Shown: positions 26,475 through 39,286 of the stretch, piece after piece
Position numbering within the stretch: the first letter of the stretch is position 1
Layout of the letters: each line of letters opens with the position of its first letter
NCBI RefSeq assembly: GCF_030704535.1
Contig: NC_081817.1
Span: forward strand, 3,363,001-3,427,000
Direction: 5' to 3'
Origin: Vitis vinifera
Taxonomy: Eukaryota; Streptophyta; Magnoliopsida; Vitales; Vitaceae
DNA: 64,000 nt
Made by a program: the position numbers and the translations under genes
Notes under the pieces: generated by a model
The model's input: the letters and a program-made list of their open reading frames with translations, nothing else
What the model was told of the DNA's origin: nothing
Databases searched by the model: none

Positions 26475-28564
26475 ATTTTTATCTATTATATTAAAATTAA
26501 ATAATTTTAATATATATAAGTTTTGAATTAATTTTAATTATATTTAATTTTCTTTCATTTTTTTTTATAGTAAAAGAAAATCATTTTTCTTAACAACTTT
26601 TTTATTTTTCTTTTCTTAGCACTTTTCGAGAACTTGGCTTAATTATTCAATGATCGGAATGAGTGAGACCATGACCCTATTTCCATATTATAATTACCTA
26701 ACGTTTTTGTTGTTATCACTTAGGTTTAGCCCACTCATTTTAGGTGGATATATATTGTCACTTATTAAGTCACTGACATGGAAATCTCGAAACAAAGATA
26801 GAGACTAATCACAATCAATGATGCCATCCATCATGAATACCTTGGCAAATTAATTAATTTAGGTGCTATAAAATCTCCTAGGGTTACAAATATAAATTTA
26901 TATATTAATGTCATTAAAGTTTTTTGCATGCTCATGAATATATTAAAAAGTAATTTGGAAAACCTCATCATTTTCCAAAATCATTAATACAAATTCAAAT
27001 CCTTGAATTCCAAATCTACAAGCAAAAGCATTTCCCATTGATAAGGATGACAATGTTATTTAGATCAACCTTTGTCCTGAAAAGAAACAAAAACTTAAAT
27101 GGGGCAACATAGGAAAATTTTCATATCTGTCATGCCCCGCATCGTTTTCCTTCTAATTTTCTAATTATATTAAAAATAAATATAATTTATAAATAAATAA
27201 ATATTATAAATTTTATGTATAACTTTATCTATTTTGTATATGTTAAAAAATGAAAAAAAAATGAAAAAATAAATTAATTTTTTATTTAATTATATATATA
27301 ATTGTAAGCGGTGAGCTTGGATTGAAGTAATGCCCAAACCCGGATTTTTAAAAGAATTAATTGATTCATCCTAAATTTATAAATCCAACTCCTTCAAATT
27401 TTTTACTTCAAAAATAGTTCATTTTAAATAAGAGCATTTTAATTAAAAAAAATACGAAAAAAATTGAAGGATTAAATTTCCAAATTTGAGTTTTCAATAA
27501 TTTTTTTATCAAATAACAATTAAGAAAAAAAAAATGAAAATCATCCTAATGGGAGCAGACAAATACTCGAAAATACCTGCCCTATCATCATCCCTACCCA
27601 TCAATACCCCATGCATGGGATTCATCACGTTGCAAATAGGACCATGGGTTAGATTAAAAAAGTTGCAATTAAGCTATGATTTGCCAGAAGGGGGAAACTT
27701 GCCCATAAAATTCAAGGTAGGTTAGAAATTTACTTAGCTGCCAAAATGGCTTACACATTATATATTCAATCTCCAAGCTGTGAAGGGAAGCTTGCAGCAG
27801 GAATTCAAAGTAGGTTTGAAATCTTTCTGCCTTGTGCATAGTTGCTCAACCCCTTTGGTGAGAGCATTTTATGGCTTGAAGTTTTGTTCTGTCAGTTAGG
27901 TAAAGTTTGGTTTGAAGTGGAAAAATAGAACCCATCTTCAAGTATATTCTTCATATATACTTCTCAATTTCAAATACGTCACTAAAGAATAAGAAGATTC
28001 TTATGCCCTGTTTGGGGTACATGTGCCGGCTTCCCAAGGCCCATTGGGCTTTAGTGCATGTACATTTAAAGCCCAATATGAAGCAGGTTGAGGCCTTCAA
28101 TTTTCTTCTGGCCCAAGCCAATTATAGATTTCTAAACTAGAAAGATTTGAAATGATTGCTTTTGAAATAAGGTTGAATGATTTTCAAAGAAGAAAATATT
28201 GGACAGTTATTAAGTCCTAAAAAATTATAGATATTGATACAAATTTCCAGGTATCTCTTGGTTTAAAATGTATGCAACATAAGATTATCCATTCTTGGTT
28301 CTTATATATGGTTAAGTAAAAATTTTATAATATGTCAAATGTAATAAGAATAATAACTTCAATCTCTTAAAAGAAATGATTTAGCCATGTTGTTTTTTTT
28401 TTTTTTTAAATTTTATTAAGAGAATTTATAAGTTATAACTTAAAAAGTATCTTAAAATCAAGAATATATATATATATATATTGTATAAGTTCTATTTTGA
28501 CTTATATAAGAAATTATTTCATATTTCAACAAAACATTTATAGTATTAATATTGATCTTTTAAA

Positions 28565-28945
28565 TATTTTGGATTTGTTTGGTAATGATTTATCGAAAAT
28601 AATTTTGAAAAATAGTTTTTGAGAACAATTTTTGAAAATTATTTTATAATTTTTATAGATCAAAAGTTTACTTGAAAATCTTATATGTTTTAAACCATTT
28701 TTTAATATTTTTAAAAATAATTTTTATATATAGTGTTTTATTTTTAGTTATTCTACATATTTGTATAATTATTTCTTAAAACAATTATCAGAAAATAAAT
28801 GAAAACAACAAAAATAAAATAAAATATATTTTCTAAAAATACATAGTTTTTTATTTTTAAGAATAAAAATTAAAAAATAATTTTTGATTAAAAAACAAAA
28901 AAAAAACCCTTCTTAAAAATAGTTCAAAACAAACATATAAGACAA
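28565..28945. mobile_element. probable degenerate MITE, same family as 52404-52781
   Basis: It opens with TTTGTTTGGTAATGA and closes with a reverse-complement-like CAAAACAAACATAT. Inside are runs of TTTTTGAGAACAATTTTTG and related A/T words that also appear in the better-preserved element at 52404. No clean target duplication was found. Confidence 0.4.
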
Positions 28946-30134
28946 AAGGTTATTTAAAATCAACTCTTATTATTGTAAGTCTAAAACTCACATGGTAAAA
29001 CCAAAGCAAAAAAAAAAGTCTCATGTTTACGATAAGACTGATTTATAAAATTAATATTAAATACATTCTTAAAGTGCATTTATTAGTATTTTTATTTAAG
29101 TGTTTTTAATGGAAGTGTTTTTTTTAAAGTAATTTTAAAATAATTATTTATAAAATATTTTTTCAAAAAATACAAGTGAGTTTTCAAATTTTAAAAAGTA
29201 TTTCCTAAATTTTATCAAATTTTTTTTTTTAAATTAAAAACAATTCGTCAAACTGATGTCTTATGTATTCCTCCTTTTTTTCTTTTTTTTTTTTTTCTTT
29301 TTTTTTTTTGTATTTTAATGTTGCTCACTTCATTATGTACCACAACATTAAAAGCAATGAAAACAGAAAAGGGAAAAACAAAAACAAAAGGAAAACAATC
29401 AAAATAAGTACGTTGCAAGCAGTGAGGAACCTATGTTGTGTTAAATTTGAAAGATATCCGGGGAAAAGAAAATATTAAATAGACAGAAAAGCTAAGAGGA
29501 GAAAAATAAAATAAAATAAAAATAGATTTAAAGCTAATATTATTTTTATTCATTTATTTAAAAAATAAATACTTTTTAAAATATATAAATTTTTAATCAT
29601 ATTTAAACTTTTATTTTTCTTAATTTTATTTTATTTTTTCTATTCTTAGATATTATCTTTACATTTGAAAAGAAGGAATTTATGCCAGCCACTGAGTCAA
29701 ACACTTTACTCAACAATTCGATATGATATAGAAAGAAAATAATGATATCCATGAAGGGATTGCTTGAATTTCCAGCCAGCCAAACAGGCTGCAGCAGAAG
29801 CCATTAAATCTCATTCATTTTTCGACTGTCCACTCGGCAACTAATCAATATGTTGACAGTAGGGTTGCCTAAGATAAAGTTTGGAACTGACCAGAAATTT
29901 ATAAAGAATGATGGTGCAAGGTGCACACATGGGCTGATGAATTAATAACAGTATCAAGTTTCGAGGGTTCCACACATGACCCTCTCCTTTCTTTACATTT
30001 ATCCAACTTCAAGTTCATTTCTTTATTCAGTTGTGACAGACACCAATCTGAGCACTGAAATCCTTGAATTAAAAGATAATATTGTCATTAGGCAGAGAAT
30101 ATGCTACATGTTTTGTGAATGATAGATGATATGT

Positions 30135-30640
30135 GTTAGGTTGAAAATTAGGTGGGTTAGTTGGGGTTAATGAAACATTCAAGACCAACTCAAATCAAGA
30201 AACAATAAACTCTAGTTCAATTCAACTTGATTTTTAATTATATTGGATTATGAAACCTGAATCTGTCTTATTACGTTATAATGAAAATGTCAGGAGTCAA
30301 ACTCTTCATTAAGTTCACGGGGGTTTAAGGGAGCAACACCCCAAGATAGTTTTCATTTATTTATTAATTGAATAATGAGTATACCCCTTTTGTATTTGAG
30401 CCCTCTATAATTTAGGGTTTTGTGAGAAAGAGAAAAATTATGTGTGGTCATAATTGAAAGGAGTGGGGGAGTCTTCACAATTGTAATTTTTCTATCTTCT
30501 TTAATTAATGGATTTCTTAAGTGTCAGTGCTCTCCATAAACATAAAAGTCACACGTAGAATCATGTTAAAATTTTATATCATTTTCTTTGTTTCTACTTA
30601 TGTAAGTGATTGAGTTTACAAATTTGAGATAGTCATCCTG
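30135..30640 (+). repeat. possible degenerate solo LTR of a retrotransposon
   Basis: It begins TGTTAGG and has a TATA-like CTCTATAATTT near 30403. It contains the stretch through about 30560 that resembles the transcribed part of plant copia-type LTRs. The 3' border, a partner LTR and a target duplication were not found. Confidence 0.3.
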
Positions 30641-30845
30641 AACGTTCAATCCTTAGCTTGAAGTTTAATCGAAATTGAGTTAAAGTTGAAAAAATTTAAC
30701 GAAAACCCAATCTAAGTATAAATTGTTCAAATCCGTTTAAAGGTTGAGTCGTCGCCGAATCAAATCAAATTAATACACCCAAATTGTAACCCTAGATATA
30801 ACATGTGCACGTAAAAAATGATTGACTCAAATGACATAGGTCTTG

Positions 30846-31905
30846 TAGAGATGACAACGGGGCGGGTTTGGGACGGGCTCCCCCTATCCCATTCCCGTCC
30901 CAAAGTATACGGGGTGGGGCAGGGCGGGGTTCGTGGTCTCATTCCCGTTTTCAAATAACCATTAAAATCCCATCCTCGACCCGTATGCCTTTTCCCACAC
31001 TTTCTCGGAAATCAAACATAACATAGAGAAAAAAATGAAAAAAAAAATGATTACGGATTATGGAGTTGTTAAATTCTAAATAGCACATAAACGAAATCTA
31101 TGTGAAATGAAAATTTTGAAAATAAATACGAAAATAAAAATTATTAGAAAAATGATTACGGATTTCAAACTAGGGTTAAAGCAAAGAATTATTTTTTACA
31201 ATTAATGAGTTGATAAAAGGAAGATAAAAATCATAAAATCATTCATTATTTTCATGCATGTGAAGCCACTAAATCAAATTGGTTTGACTTTGACAATAAC
31301 AAATTACATGGAGATTTTAAGCAAGAACAAGAAAGAGGAATTCGAGCAAATAAAACCTAGAAATTTAGGGTTTTTTTTTACCTGAAAATAAGAAATCTAA
31401 ACAAAATCAAAGCCTTTAGACCTCAAATTTTGGTACTCTAGGTAAGTTTCGACTTCGTTTTTTTTGTATTTCAAGAAGGCATAAAATGAAGCTAGAAGGG
31501 TTGTCTTCTCCACAAGCTGTGAGCCCTATCTCCTCTCTCTCCTAACGGCTCAAAATCTGAGATATAAATTTTTTTAATTGGGAAAATCAATCCGAGAGTT
31601 AGGCATTTGAAAACAGTGAGAATGTGAGATTTTTGTATTGATGGGGAGTAATTGTAAGGAAGAGACAAGAAACAAATATTTACAAGTGGAGTTTTTTGGT
31701 ATTTTATAAGATATAAAGGGTAAACTTATAATTTATATTTGGGGCGGAACGGATTATTACAAAACCCAAACCCAACTCGAACCCGATTCGAGTTTTAAAT
31801 TAAGCTCAAACTCGTCCCATCCCCAATTATCATGCTCTCATACCTGTCCTAACGGGAGCGGATCGAGGCGGATGACCCGACAAATCCGTGAAATTGTCAT
31901 CCCTA
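30846..31905. mobile_element. non-autonomous hAT-like element with GGATGACAA-type inverted ends
   Basis: The left end reads TAGAGATGACAACGGGGCGG; the right end, reversed, reads TAGGGATGACAATTTCACGG and continues into GGGTCATCCGCC. Sub-terminal regions on both sides are rich in GGGGCGGG/CCCGTCCC words, while the roughly 0.8-kb core is AT-rich. This end structure is widespread among dicot hAT-related non-autonomous elements. Flanks show no clear 8-base duplication (aggtcttg against ggtaagag), so the copy is old or the borders are slightly off. No transposase frame is present. Confidence 0.6.
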
Positions 31906-34360
31906 GGTAAGAGTGCGCCTTGTGCATATAATGCCAAATTCAACACGAGCAATTGGAACTATTGTTTTTGTCTTCAAACATGGCTTTTGTTCAGCTGATA
32001 GAGTAGAAATTGGCTTAACTTGTGGTAAGACAGACCGCAGTTAGACACTTGTTCACTTAATCACTTAATGAATGCATCTTAACATTTGTAGCGGTATCAA
32101 GATGGCTTCTGGTTTTGTGGAAGAGAGTTTGATATAGTCATCCTTCCTATTGCTGCCTGCTCAAAATTATGCTTACTTCATACAATATTCTAATTACCAC
32201 CACATATAGTTTTAGAAAACATATATATAAGACTGCACCACGTATTTGGAGGTTACACAATGGAACGGAGTTAATGTGGCGAAGGACGGCAGAGTGTTGA
32301 GTTAGGTTCATGTCGCGTGTTCTATTCATAGGCTGCATTCATATGATCCATTAATGTTCAGCAACCACTGTCATTCCCATAATTAGGGCAAACGTTTAAG
32401 TTCTTCTCTAAACAAACCAATGGTGCTACTACTCCAACTCCATTTTCTGCTATCAGGCACCATAATCTGATGGCGAAAGGTCATGACTGAGCTTTTAGGA
32501 GGCGAAGGAGAGGAGGCCATAGTCAGGGTTTAATAGCCCGACTAAACGATTTTAAAAAGACGACTTCAATATAAAAGTAAATTTCTCTTTTGGAAAAAAC
32601 AAAGCCAACATGAAAATGGTGAATTAATCTTCTAAAAAGACGAGTTCGATATAAATTTCTACTGTAACATGTATCATCACATGGCCATTGTGATGGTACA
32701 TAGAATGAAATTTGAACTTTTAATGCTGAGATGGTTAGGTATGCATGGTAGTAGACTTAATGCAGCTCTAGGCAAGTTGCTTTGATTTATTTTGTTGGAT
32801 TTTCTTGTCAAATCACTAGGCATATTCTCAGGCATTTGAAGGGGAGTAAACACAGAATCATATAATTTTAATGTGGGTTGGAGTTTTTTTCAGAGGATCA
32901 CATGCCTAACTTTATTACTTTGTACAAATCTCTCTCCTTTTAATCAAGACATATTGAACCCATTAACTAATTTCCCACCTAACATAATGAATTCACAGAA
33001 ACCTGCTACATTATTGCATTCAACTGCTACCCTATCTCAATCACAAGGAAAGAGAAATTCAATACAAATAAGAAAAATTATATTGTATAGAAGGGAAAAA
33101 TCAAGGGCAGTTGCATCCATATTTGATATTCCTAGTTGTTAATTGGTTATTGGTTATGAATCTAGCTAATGGGGTGAATCCAAGTAATTTATACCATTTT
33201 TTTTTAATTCAATTTTTTTAGTTTAGCAATTTAATACTCAATTGGAAAAAAACAATATCACGCAAAGAATACCAAATATATAAGGAATAATCATCTATAG
33301 GGTCTCTCATATAGTTTGTGAATGTAAAATGTCACATGTCACACACTTGTAAATTAATCCATTAAACATGAAAGGAATGTTGAATTATGAAGCTTAAATC
33401 AAATTTATTGTGCTACACAAAGAATGTCAGGGTCGAGTTCTATGACTATAATTGATTTCAAACCACTTTATAATCAATTTAAATTCAAGATGCATTTACC
33501 ATGAATATATTAGAATATAAGAAACGATTGTTGAATATCAAGAAGTTGGAATTTTTTAGAAAGTGTTGAAAAAGAAAGTTACATTTACAAAAATATTGGT
33601 GGACTTTTAGATGTCAAGAATATTCAAATGTCTATAACATGTTCAAACATTTGAACATCCCTTGTAGCACATTCCCATAGGAGTAGATGCATTTGGATCA
33701 GAGAACACTATTTACATGTTCCTTATTAACATAGTAACACACACATAGAGGCACAAATAAGAAAAAAAAAAATAATAATGTAGTTTGATTATCAATGCAA
33801 TCCCTACATTCACGAGGCATACCAACACTTGATAATTGATAATTCACTAATCAAATGAATATAAAAAGTTTATAATAGTGAAAACTGTTTTTTCTTCTCT
33901 CAATTGTGCTTGTACCCTATTTTTTTCACCTTTTTTTTTTTTTTTTTTAACTTTGAATTATAAGAGGGTTAAATACAATAGCTATAGGAGCAAAAATATT
34001 ATTTAAAAAATAAATGAATAAATAAATCTCCAAGGGACACTTCCCTATTCAATCCATGTGAGCTAATTGAGTAGTTCAACCATTGTGATGTTAGTAGGGA
34101 GCTCAACCCTCGACATCCTCCATGTAGTACAATGAGACTAATTTTGACTTCACAATCCAATATTTCTTTCATATTTAATAAAATAATTTACAATTGTATG
34201 ATACATGGTTTTTTACCTTTGCAAACTTTTTAGGAGACTTTATAGGTGATTTTTCCTTATATATTTGGTGTGCTTAGTGTGAAATTCTTTTCTTATCATG
34301 GTTGTTTATTAAATTGCTAAACTAAAAATGTTTTTTTGTCCTTTATTAACTAATTTAAAA
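31906..34360. other. intergenic region; no gene seen
   Basis: AT-rich sequence with short open frames only. The frame at about 32873-33142 has no ATG-anchored domain that I recognise. Confidence 0.45.
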
Positions 34361-34368
34361 TTAGTTGT

Positions 34369-34515
34369 TCGAGTCAGTTTACGCGCACCTCAACTAATCC
34401 CGGGAGACCCTGAAGTTATTGACCGGGTAAACCCTCCAATGGCTCTACTGGGACTCAAAGTGATGACTATTGGAGAGTAAACCCAAGACGGGACCAACTG
34501 AGCCACCTCTTAAGG
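34369..34515 (-). mobile_element. tRNA-derived SINE, Au-like, with 8-base target duplication
   Basis: On the minus strand it starts near GGTGGCTCAGTTGG, a tRNA-like pol III A box. A diverged B box follows. It ends in GTTGAGGTGCGCGTAAACTG, which resembles the conserved 3' part of the plant Au SINE. The insertion is bounded by ttagttgt at 34361-34368 and 34516-34523. The length of 147 bases is slightly short for Au elements. The family name is from memory. Confidence 0.7.
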
Positions 34516-34523
34516 TTAGTTGT

Positions 34524-37500
34524 ATTTTTATTATTACAATGTTATATACTGTAAACCAATGTTTCACTTGGCTTATATGTTTCACTAGAAAAAACATTTT
34601 CATTAGTAATTCACTAAATATACAATACAAATAGGTTGATATGATGCATTAATATATAAGCCAAGATAGAATGAAAATGCCTTTATATTATGATACAAAT
34701 ACACTAAAAGTACAATGCAGTATAACATGACATAATTTTAATCTTTTTATTTTTTACACAAACAAAGACTTGTAGATGAGTGTATTACACTCCTTAGCAT
34801 GTCATTTGCTGCAAACCAAGAAGATGCATTCTTTTAAATTTACAAGGTTTATAGAATTCATTATAAAAATCATTGACAATAAAAATGTGCTTCACATGCG
34901 ATGTTAAGTCATTGCTATTATATATTAATATAGAAATCAATGTGGCAAGATAAAACACCTACAGATTTATTAGGTTTATCCTATAATATAAAATTATAAA
35001 TGTATACGACACATATGCATTAGACATATAACACAAGTACGTTAAGGTCTTGTTTAAATTGATTTTTTAAAAGCCAAAAGCTATTTTTTAAGCTACATAC
35101 GAATCTTTTAAAAGTGTTATGGAAGTTTTTATTATAATGCTTATGACTTTTTAAAATAGCTTCACATGAAAGTAATAATACAATAGTTTTTTTCAGACTT
35201 TTTTTTTTAATTATGTCGAAAACTTTATAGATATAATGAACTTTTATTTATCCTTTATTTTAAAAGAAAAGAAAAGAAAATTTCAAATATATCATTTTTT
35301 AATATTAAATTATTTGATTTTTCTATCATTAATTTACTGTAGTTTACAAAACATGATAAAATCATTTTTTATAACATTTTTTTTTCTTTTCCATAACCAA
35401 AGCCTAAAAATAAATTAATAATAAAAGGAATAATGATTTCTGCTTGAAATAGCACTGCCCTAATGATGAAACTTTTAGGACTAATGACAACCCAAATAAA
35501 AAAAATAATATGCAATAAAAGGAAATATGAAGAGTCTCAACAAATTTAATTTTAAATAATTAATTTGTTTTAATCAAACTAGAAGATGCAAATTTTATAC
35601 ATCTTTTAAAACATATTTTACAAATAAAACACATTTTGTATAAGATCTTGATCATGTTCCAAATATTCTTACTAAAAGCCTATTCATGCAACATATTCCA
35701 AAAATTAGGACATATTTTTATTAAGTTTTTATTATATGATCTTTTAAAACATATTTAAAAAATAAAAATATTGTGGCTAAGATATTTGAATTTTTCTCCA
35801 TTGTGCAAATATTCTTAACAGAAAGGAGATGCATAAATTTTGCCTTATTTATTTATTTATTTTAAATTAATATATTTTTTATTTTTAGTTTTCTTATTTT
35901 TATAGAGACAAAAGGGGTGTGCCTTGTGCCTATTTTGGACATTTCCTTATTGGTGGAGTTTACACCGAAAAGGTGATTTGTCCCACGCGCATTTCAATAG
36001 ATTGGAAATGGGACCCACTCTCAGAAAGAGAAAAAGGACTCACCGTCCGTACATGGCCTTCACCTGACTGCCACGTGTGGATCTCTGGGTAGTGGATTCT
36101 CCGTGCTCTGAAGAAGCGCGTGGGCCTTCGACATCTCTAGATTTCGGAAGATGACGTGGCAACCATACCATGACTAAATATCCCTGTATGGTAGTGATTT
36201 TAAAAATAATAAAATAAATAAACTTTACATATTCTTTAAAGAAATCCTTTTTTTTTTTTTTTAATGTAAAGCTAAAATAAAATCTTATCAATATTAAGGA
36301 AAAATTTTATTTAGCTTAAACTTAGAGCCTGTGATTTAAAAAAAATATATATATTTTTAAAAAATTTTACATTATTTGATCGTTGTTTTTTAAAAACAGT
36401 TTTTAAAAATAAAAAAAAAATGGTTTTTAGAAAACAAACAGAAATTGTTTATCAATTTTTAAAAATAAAAAATATAAAAAATTAAAAAACATAAATAAAA
36501 TTGAATAAGATGTCATTTTCTTTCTTTTTTCATTATTTAATGTAGATATAAAAAATTTTCAAATATAATATTTCTTTAAATTATATATGTTTTTCTAAAT
36601 CTCTTTTTAAAAACAACTTGTTAAATATCCTTATTTTTATAAAATACTAAAAAATAACTGTTTGGCCGTATAATTTAAAATCGATTTATTATTTTTCTGT
36701 TTTTAAAATTTTCTAATATTATTTTATTATTATTCTTTGAAAACAAGTAAAGTAAAATAGAAAACAATTTTTAAATAATAAATATGAGTTGTTTTTATAA
36801 CTTTTAAAACAAAAAGAAAACATGACCTAGACTATGTTTTCTTAAATTTGTTTTTAAAAATTATTTTTAAATTAAAAAATAAAAAATAATTTTTGAAAAC
36901 AAGTTTCAGAAAATATAGGTAAAATGGGATTATATTTTGTTTTTCAACTTAAAAATAATTTTTAAAAACAAGTTTTAAAAACTATGAACAAATAAGAATT
37001 TAATTTTTTCATTACTTCTTTGTTTTCTATTTATTTATTTAAACATATTAAATATACTTGATAATTTAATATTGTACTTTTAAAATTAAGACAAACTAAT
37101 ATATAAAAATAAATATTTTTTTTTCTAAATCCCAAATGTCTATTTCTTAAAGCTATATAAATAAGTTTTAAATGATAAATTAAATATAATTTAAGGTTTT
37201 TTTTAATTAAATAACTTTAATATATAAAGTCACTTTAAGTTATTAAATGAGTCCTTTCAAAATAAATTTATCCCAAAAGTGTAGTAGAAAAGAATGGGGC
37301 AAAATTTATATTTGATATAAAAAAAGTCAACTTATCCATTTTTAGTTATAATCTAGGCCATTGACGTCAACAGATTGACAATAAGATTATTATTTTGTTA
37401 TTTTTAATTAATATTAAATGTGTGTTGGATTTTGGATGTTGATCCCAATTGGCTGGGAACTTTGTTTTATACCTAGAGAAATACAAAAAAATAATAAATA

Positions 37501-38870
37501 AATAAAAATAAATAAATAAATTCCTTAATTTTTTGGGAATTGCTAGTTCATGTAATTAATTTTGTTAATTGGAAGGTATTTTGGACTTAGCCCTTTTTAG
37601 CTCTATAGTGGAGTAACAAGTTTATTTGAAGAGTGCAATGCAGGAAAGACAATCTCCCAAATCTGAGAATAATGGGTAATTTACAAAATATAAAATACAA
37701 ATTAAATGGCTCATGAAAATGATATGGATGAAAAAAAAAAAAAAAACAAATTCCTTTTATATGAGAAGATGTTGTTTTAATATTCAATTTCATATAAATT
37801 ATTGTTTTTTTTGTTTGTTTCATTGATTCTATTCTTATACCGATAAATTTTATGATATTTTATTTTAATTTTGTACACAATATGACTATAATTTTTAGAT
37901 ACAACTTTATGTTATGTTTAATTTCAAGAAACGTTGAGAAAAATAAAAATATATTTAGGTTATGGTCAGCGTTATTGTCGGCCCGTGGAATGTACCGAGA
38001 CAATGAGAAAAAAAAGGTAATTTTTTCATAATTAATTATATAATAAGTTGTGTCCAAATGAGTCATTGTAACTTTAATACGTGTTTACAAGTTAAGAGAG
38101 TTCACATTTATAACTTCAAATAATTTTTTTCCTTTAACCTTATATATATATATATATATATATATTTTAAAGCAGTGATAACTTATTTGGGTTAACCGCC
38201 CAATAGTAGACATGGTTGGATATAAGTATTTGAAAATTGTATTATAAAAATTAAATATAATTAAAAATTTATGTTCCTTTAAATTATTCCATCTTAACAA
38301 AAAGTTAAAATAATTGAAATATGTTTAAAGTAGTATATAAAAATAATTTATTAAATTTAAATTTAAATTTATTTTTATTATTTTCTTTAAATTTTTTGGA
38401 AAAACAAATATTACTAAGGAAAATATTTTTTCTTATGTTTATTATAGAAAATGGGGAAAAAAATTATGTATCAATAAAATTAATTTAAAATTTATATATT
38501 TTAAAATTATTTGATTTTTATATGGAAGAAGAAAATGAAATTATTTTTGCTAATTCTATTTTATCCTTCAAAATTGGCAACCAAAAAAATCTCATTTGGA
38601 ATGCAAAATGCCAAAATCTAATCTCTAAATTAAGAAGCTTTATTTACCAAAGAAAAAGAAAGTATCCTCCCAGAATTGGAAAAAGAAAAAAAGGGGGTGT
38701 CCAGATAACAGTATCTAAATAAAATAAAATAGACAAAAAAGGGAAAAGAAAATCCAAAGCAACATTGCAGCATTTAATCCTTGCAATAAAACCCTAAAGA
38801 CCCTCCTGTAAGAACAAATCCCCCAAAAATCAATCTCCACCCTTCACAACCGAAATCCAACGGCTCTCCT
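34524..38870. other. AT-rich region upstream of the Pumilio gene
   Basis: It contains several blocks of TTTTTAAAAAC-type sequence (about 36310-36990) that look like overlapping MITE remnants, and an AT microsatellite at 38141-38165. No protein gene is supported. The part right of about 38700 is probably Pumilio promoter. Confidence 0.45.
36072..36159. promoter_or_regulatory. isolated cluster of ACGT-core boxes (G-box and TGACGTGG)
   Basis: CACGTG lies at 36072-36077 (in GCCACGTGTGG) and TGACGTGG at 36152-36159, inside a GC-richer island at about 35975-36170. Both are strong bZIP-type sites. No coding frame lies nearby: the closest gene start is 3 kb to the right. Confidence 0.4.
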
Positions 38871-38913
38871 CTCACCAGCACTCGTGCTTATCACTCCCCC
38901 ATTCATCACTGTA

Positions 38914-39286
38914 ATGCTTTCTCTTTCCCTCTCTCTCAGTCCCCCCCCTCTCTCTCTCCCTCTCTCGAAAAATGGCCAAACCCATCAAAGATCATCCACT
39001 CTCTTCACCAGAGACCCACAAAGATTGTTCATTTTCAATCCGATCTCTATATGTATGAGTGAATTTGGACTAAAAAACACAGCCTTTAACATACCCTTTT
39101 TGTGGCTTTTCATCCAAAGCTAATGGTTTCTCTGTTTTGTAGAGCTTTAGATTCACAGTTATGATCAAGAAAATCAGCTTCTTCATACCCATTTAACGCT
39201 CTTTTGAGCTCTAATATTGATCTATTGTTATTTTTTGGTTTAAAGTTCGAAGCTTTACACAGCTGTGGTGCTATTTTTATTATGTG
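38914..39286 (+). promoter_or_regulatory. Pumilio 5' leader region with pyrimidine tract and multiple upstream reading frames
   Basis: A CT-rich tract (about 38917-38966) is followed by several upstream ATGs. A 28-codon frame at 38972-39058 has the strong context AAAAATGGCC. ATG TAT GAG TGA starts at 39051, and a 22-codon frame starts at 39055. A 13-codon frame at 39123-39164 overlaps by ATGA an 11-codon frame at 39161-39196. Finally ATG TGA at 39282-39287 overlaps the main start at 39287 (AUGUGAUG). A further frame may begin at 38914. Which of these are transcribed is unknown; splicing could remove some. Confidence 0.55.

Larger units (their letters stand above)
25150..30134. other. AT-rich gene-poor region
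   Basis: It is mostly AT-rich with poly-A/T runs. It includes a 25-base direct repeat (separate entry), a probable MITE remnant and a less AT-rich patch at about 27530-28120. That patch has a 63-codon plus-strand frame but no recognisable domain. No gene is supported. Confidence 0.45.

Noticed and set aside
39284-39286. GTG as the first codon of Pumilio
   Set aside because: The frame opens there, but the first ATG is at 39287 and related proteins begin with the [10 protein letters not shown]-like sequence.
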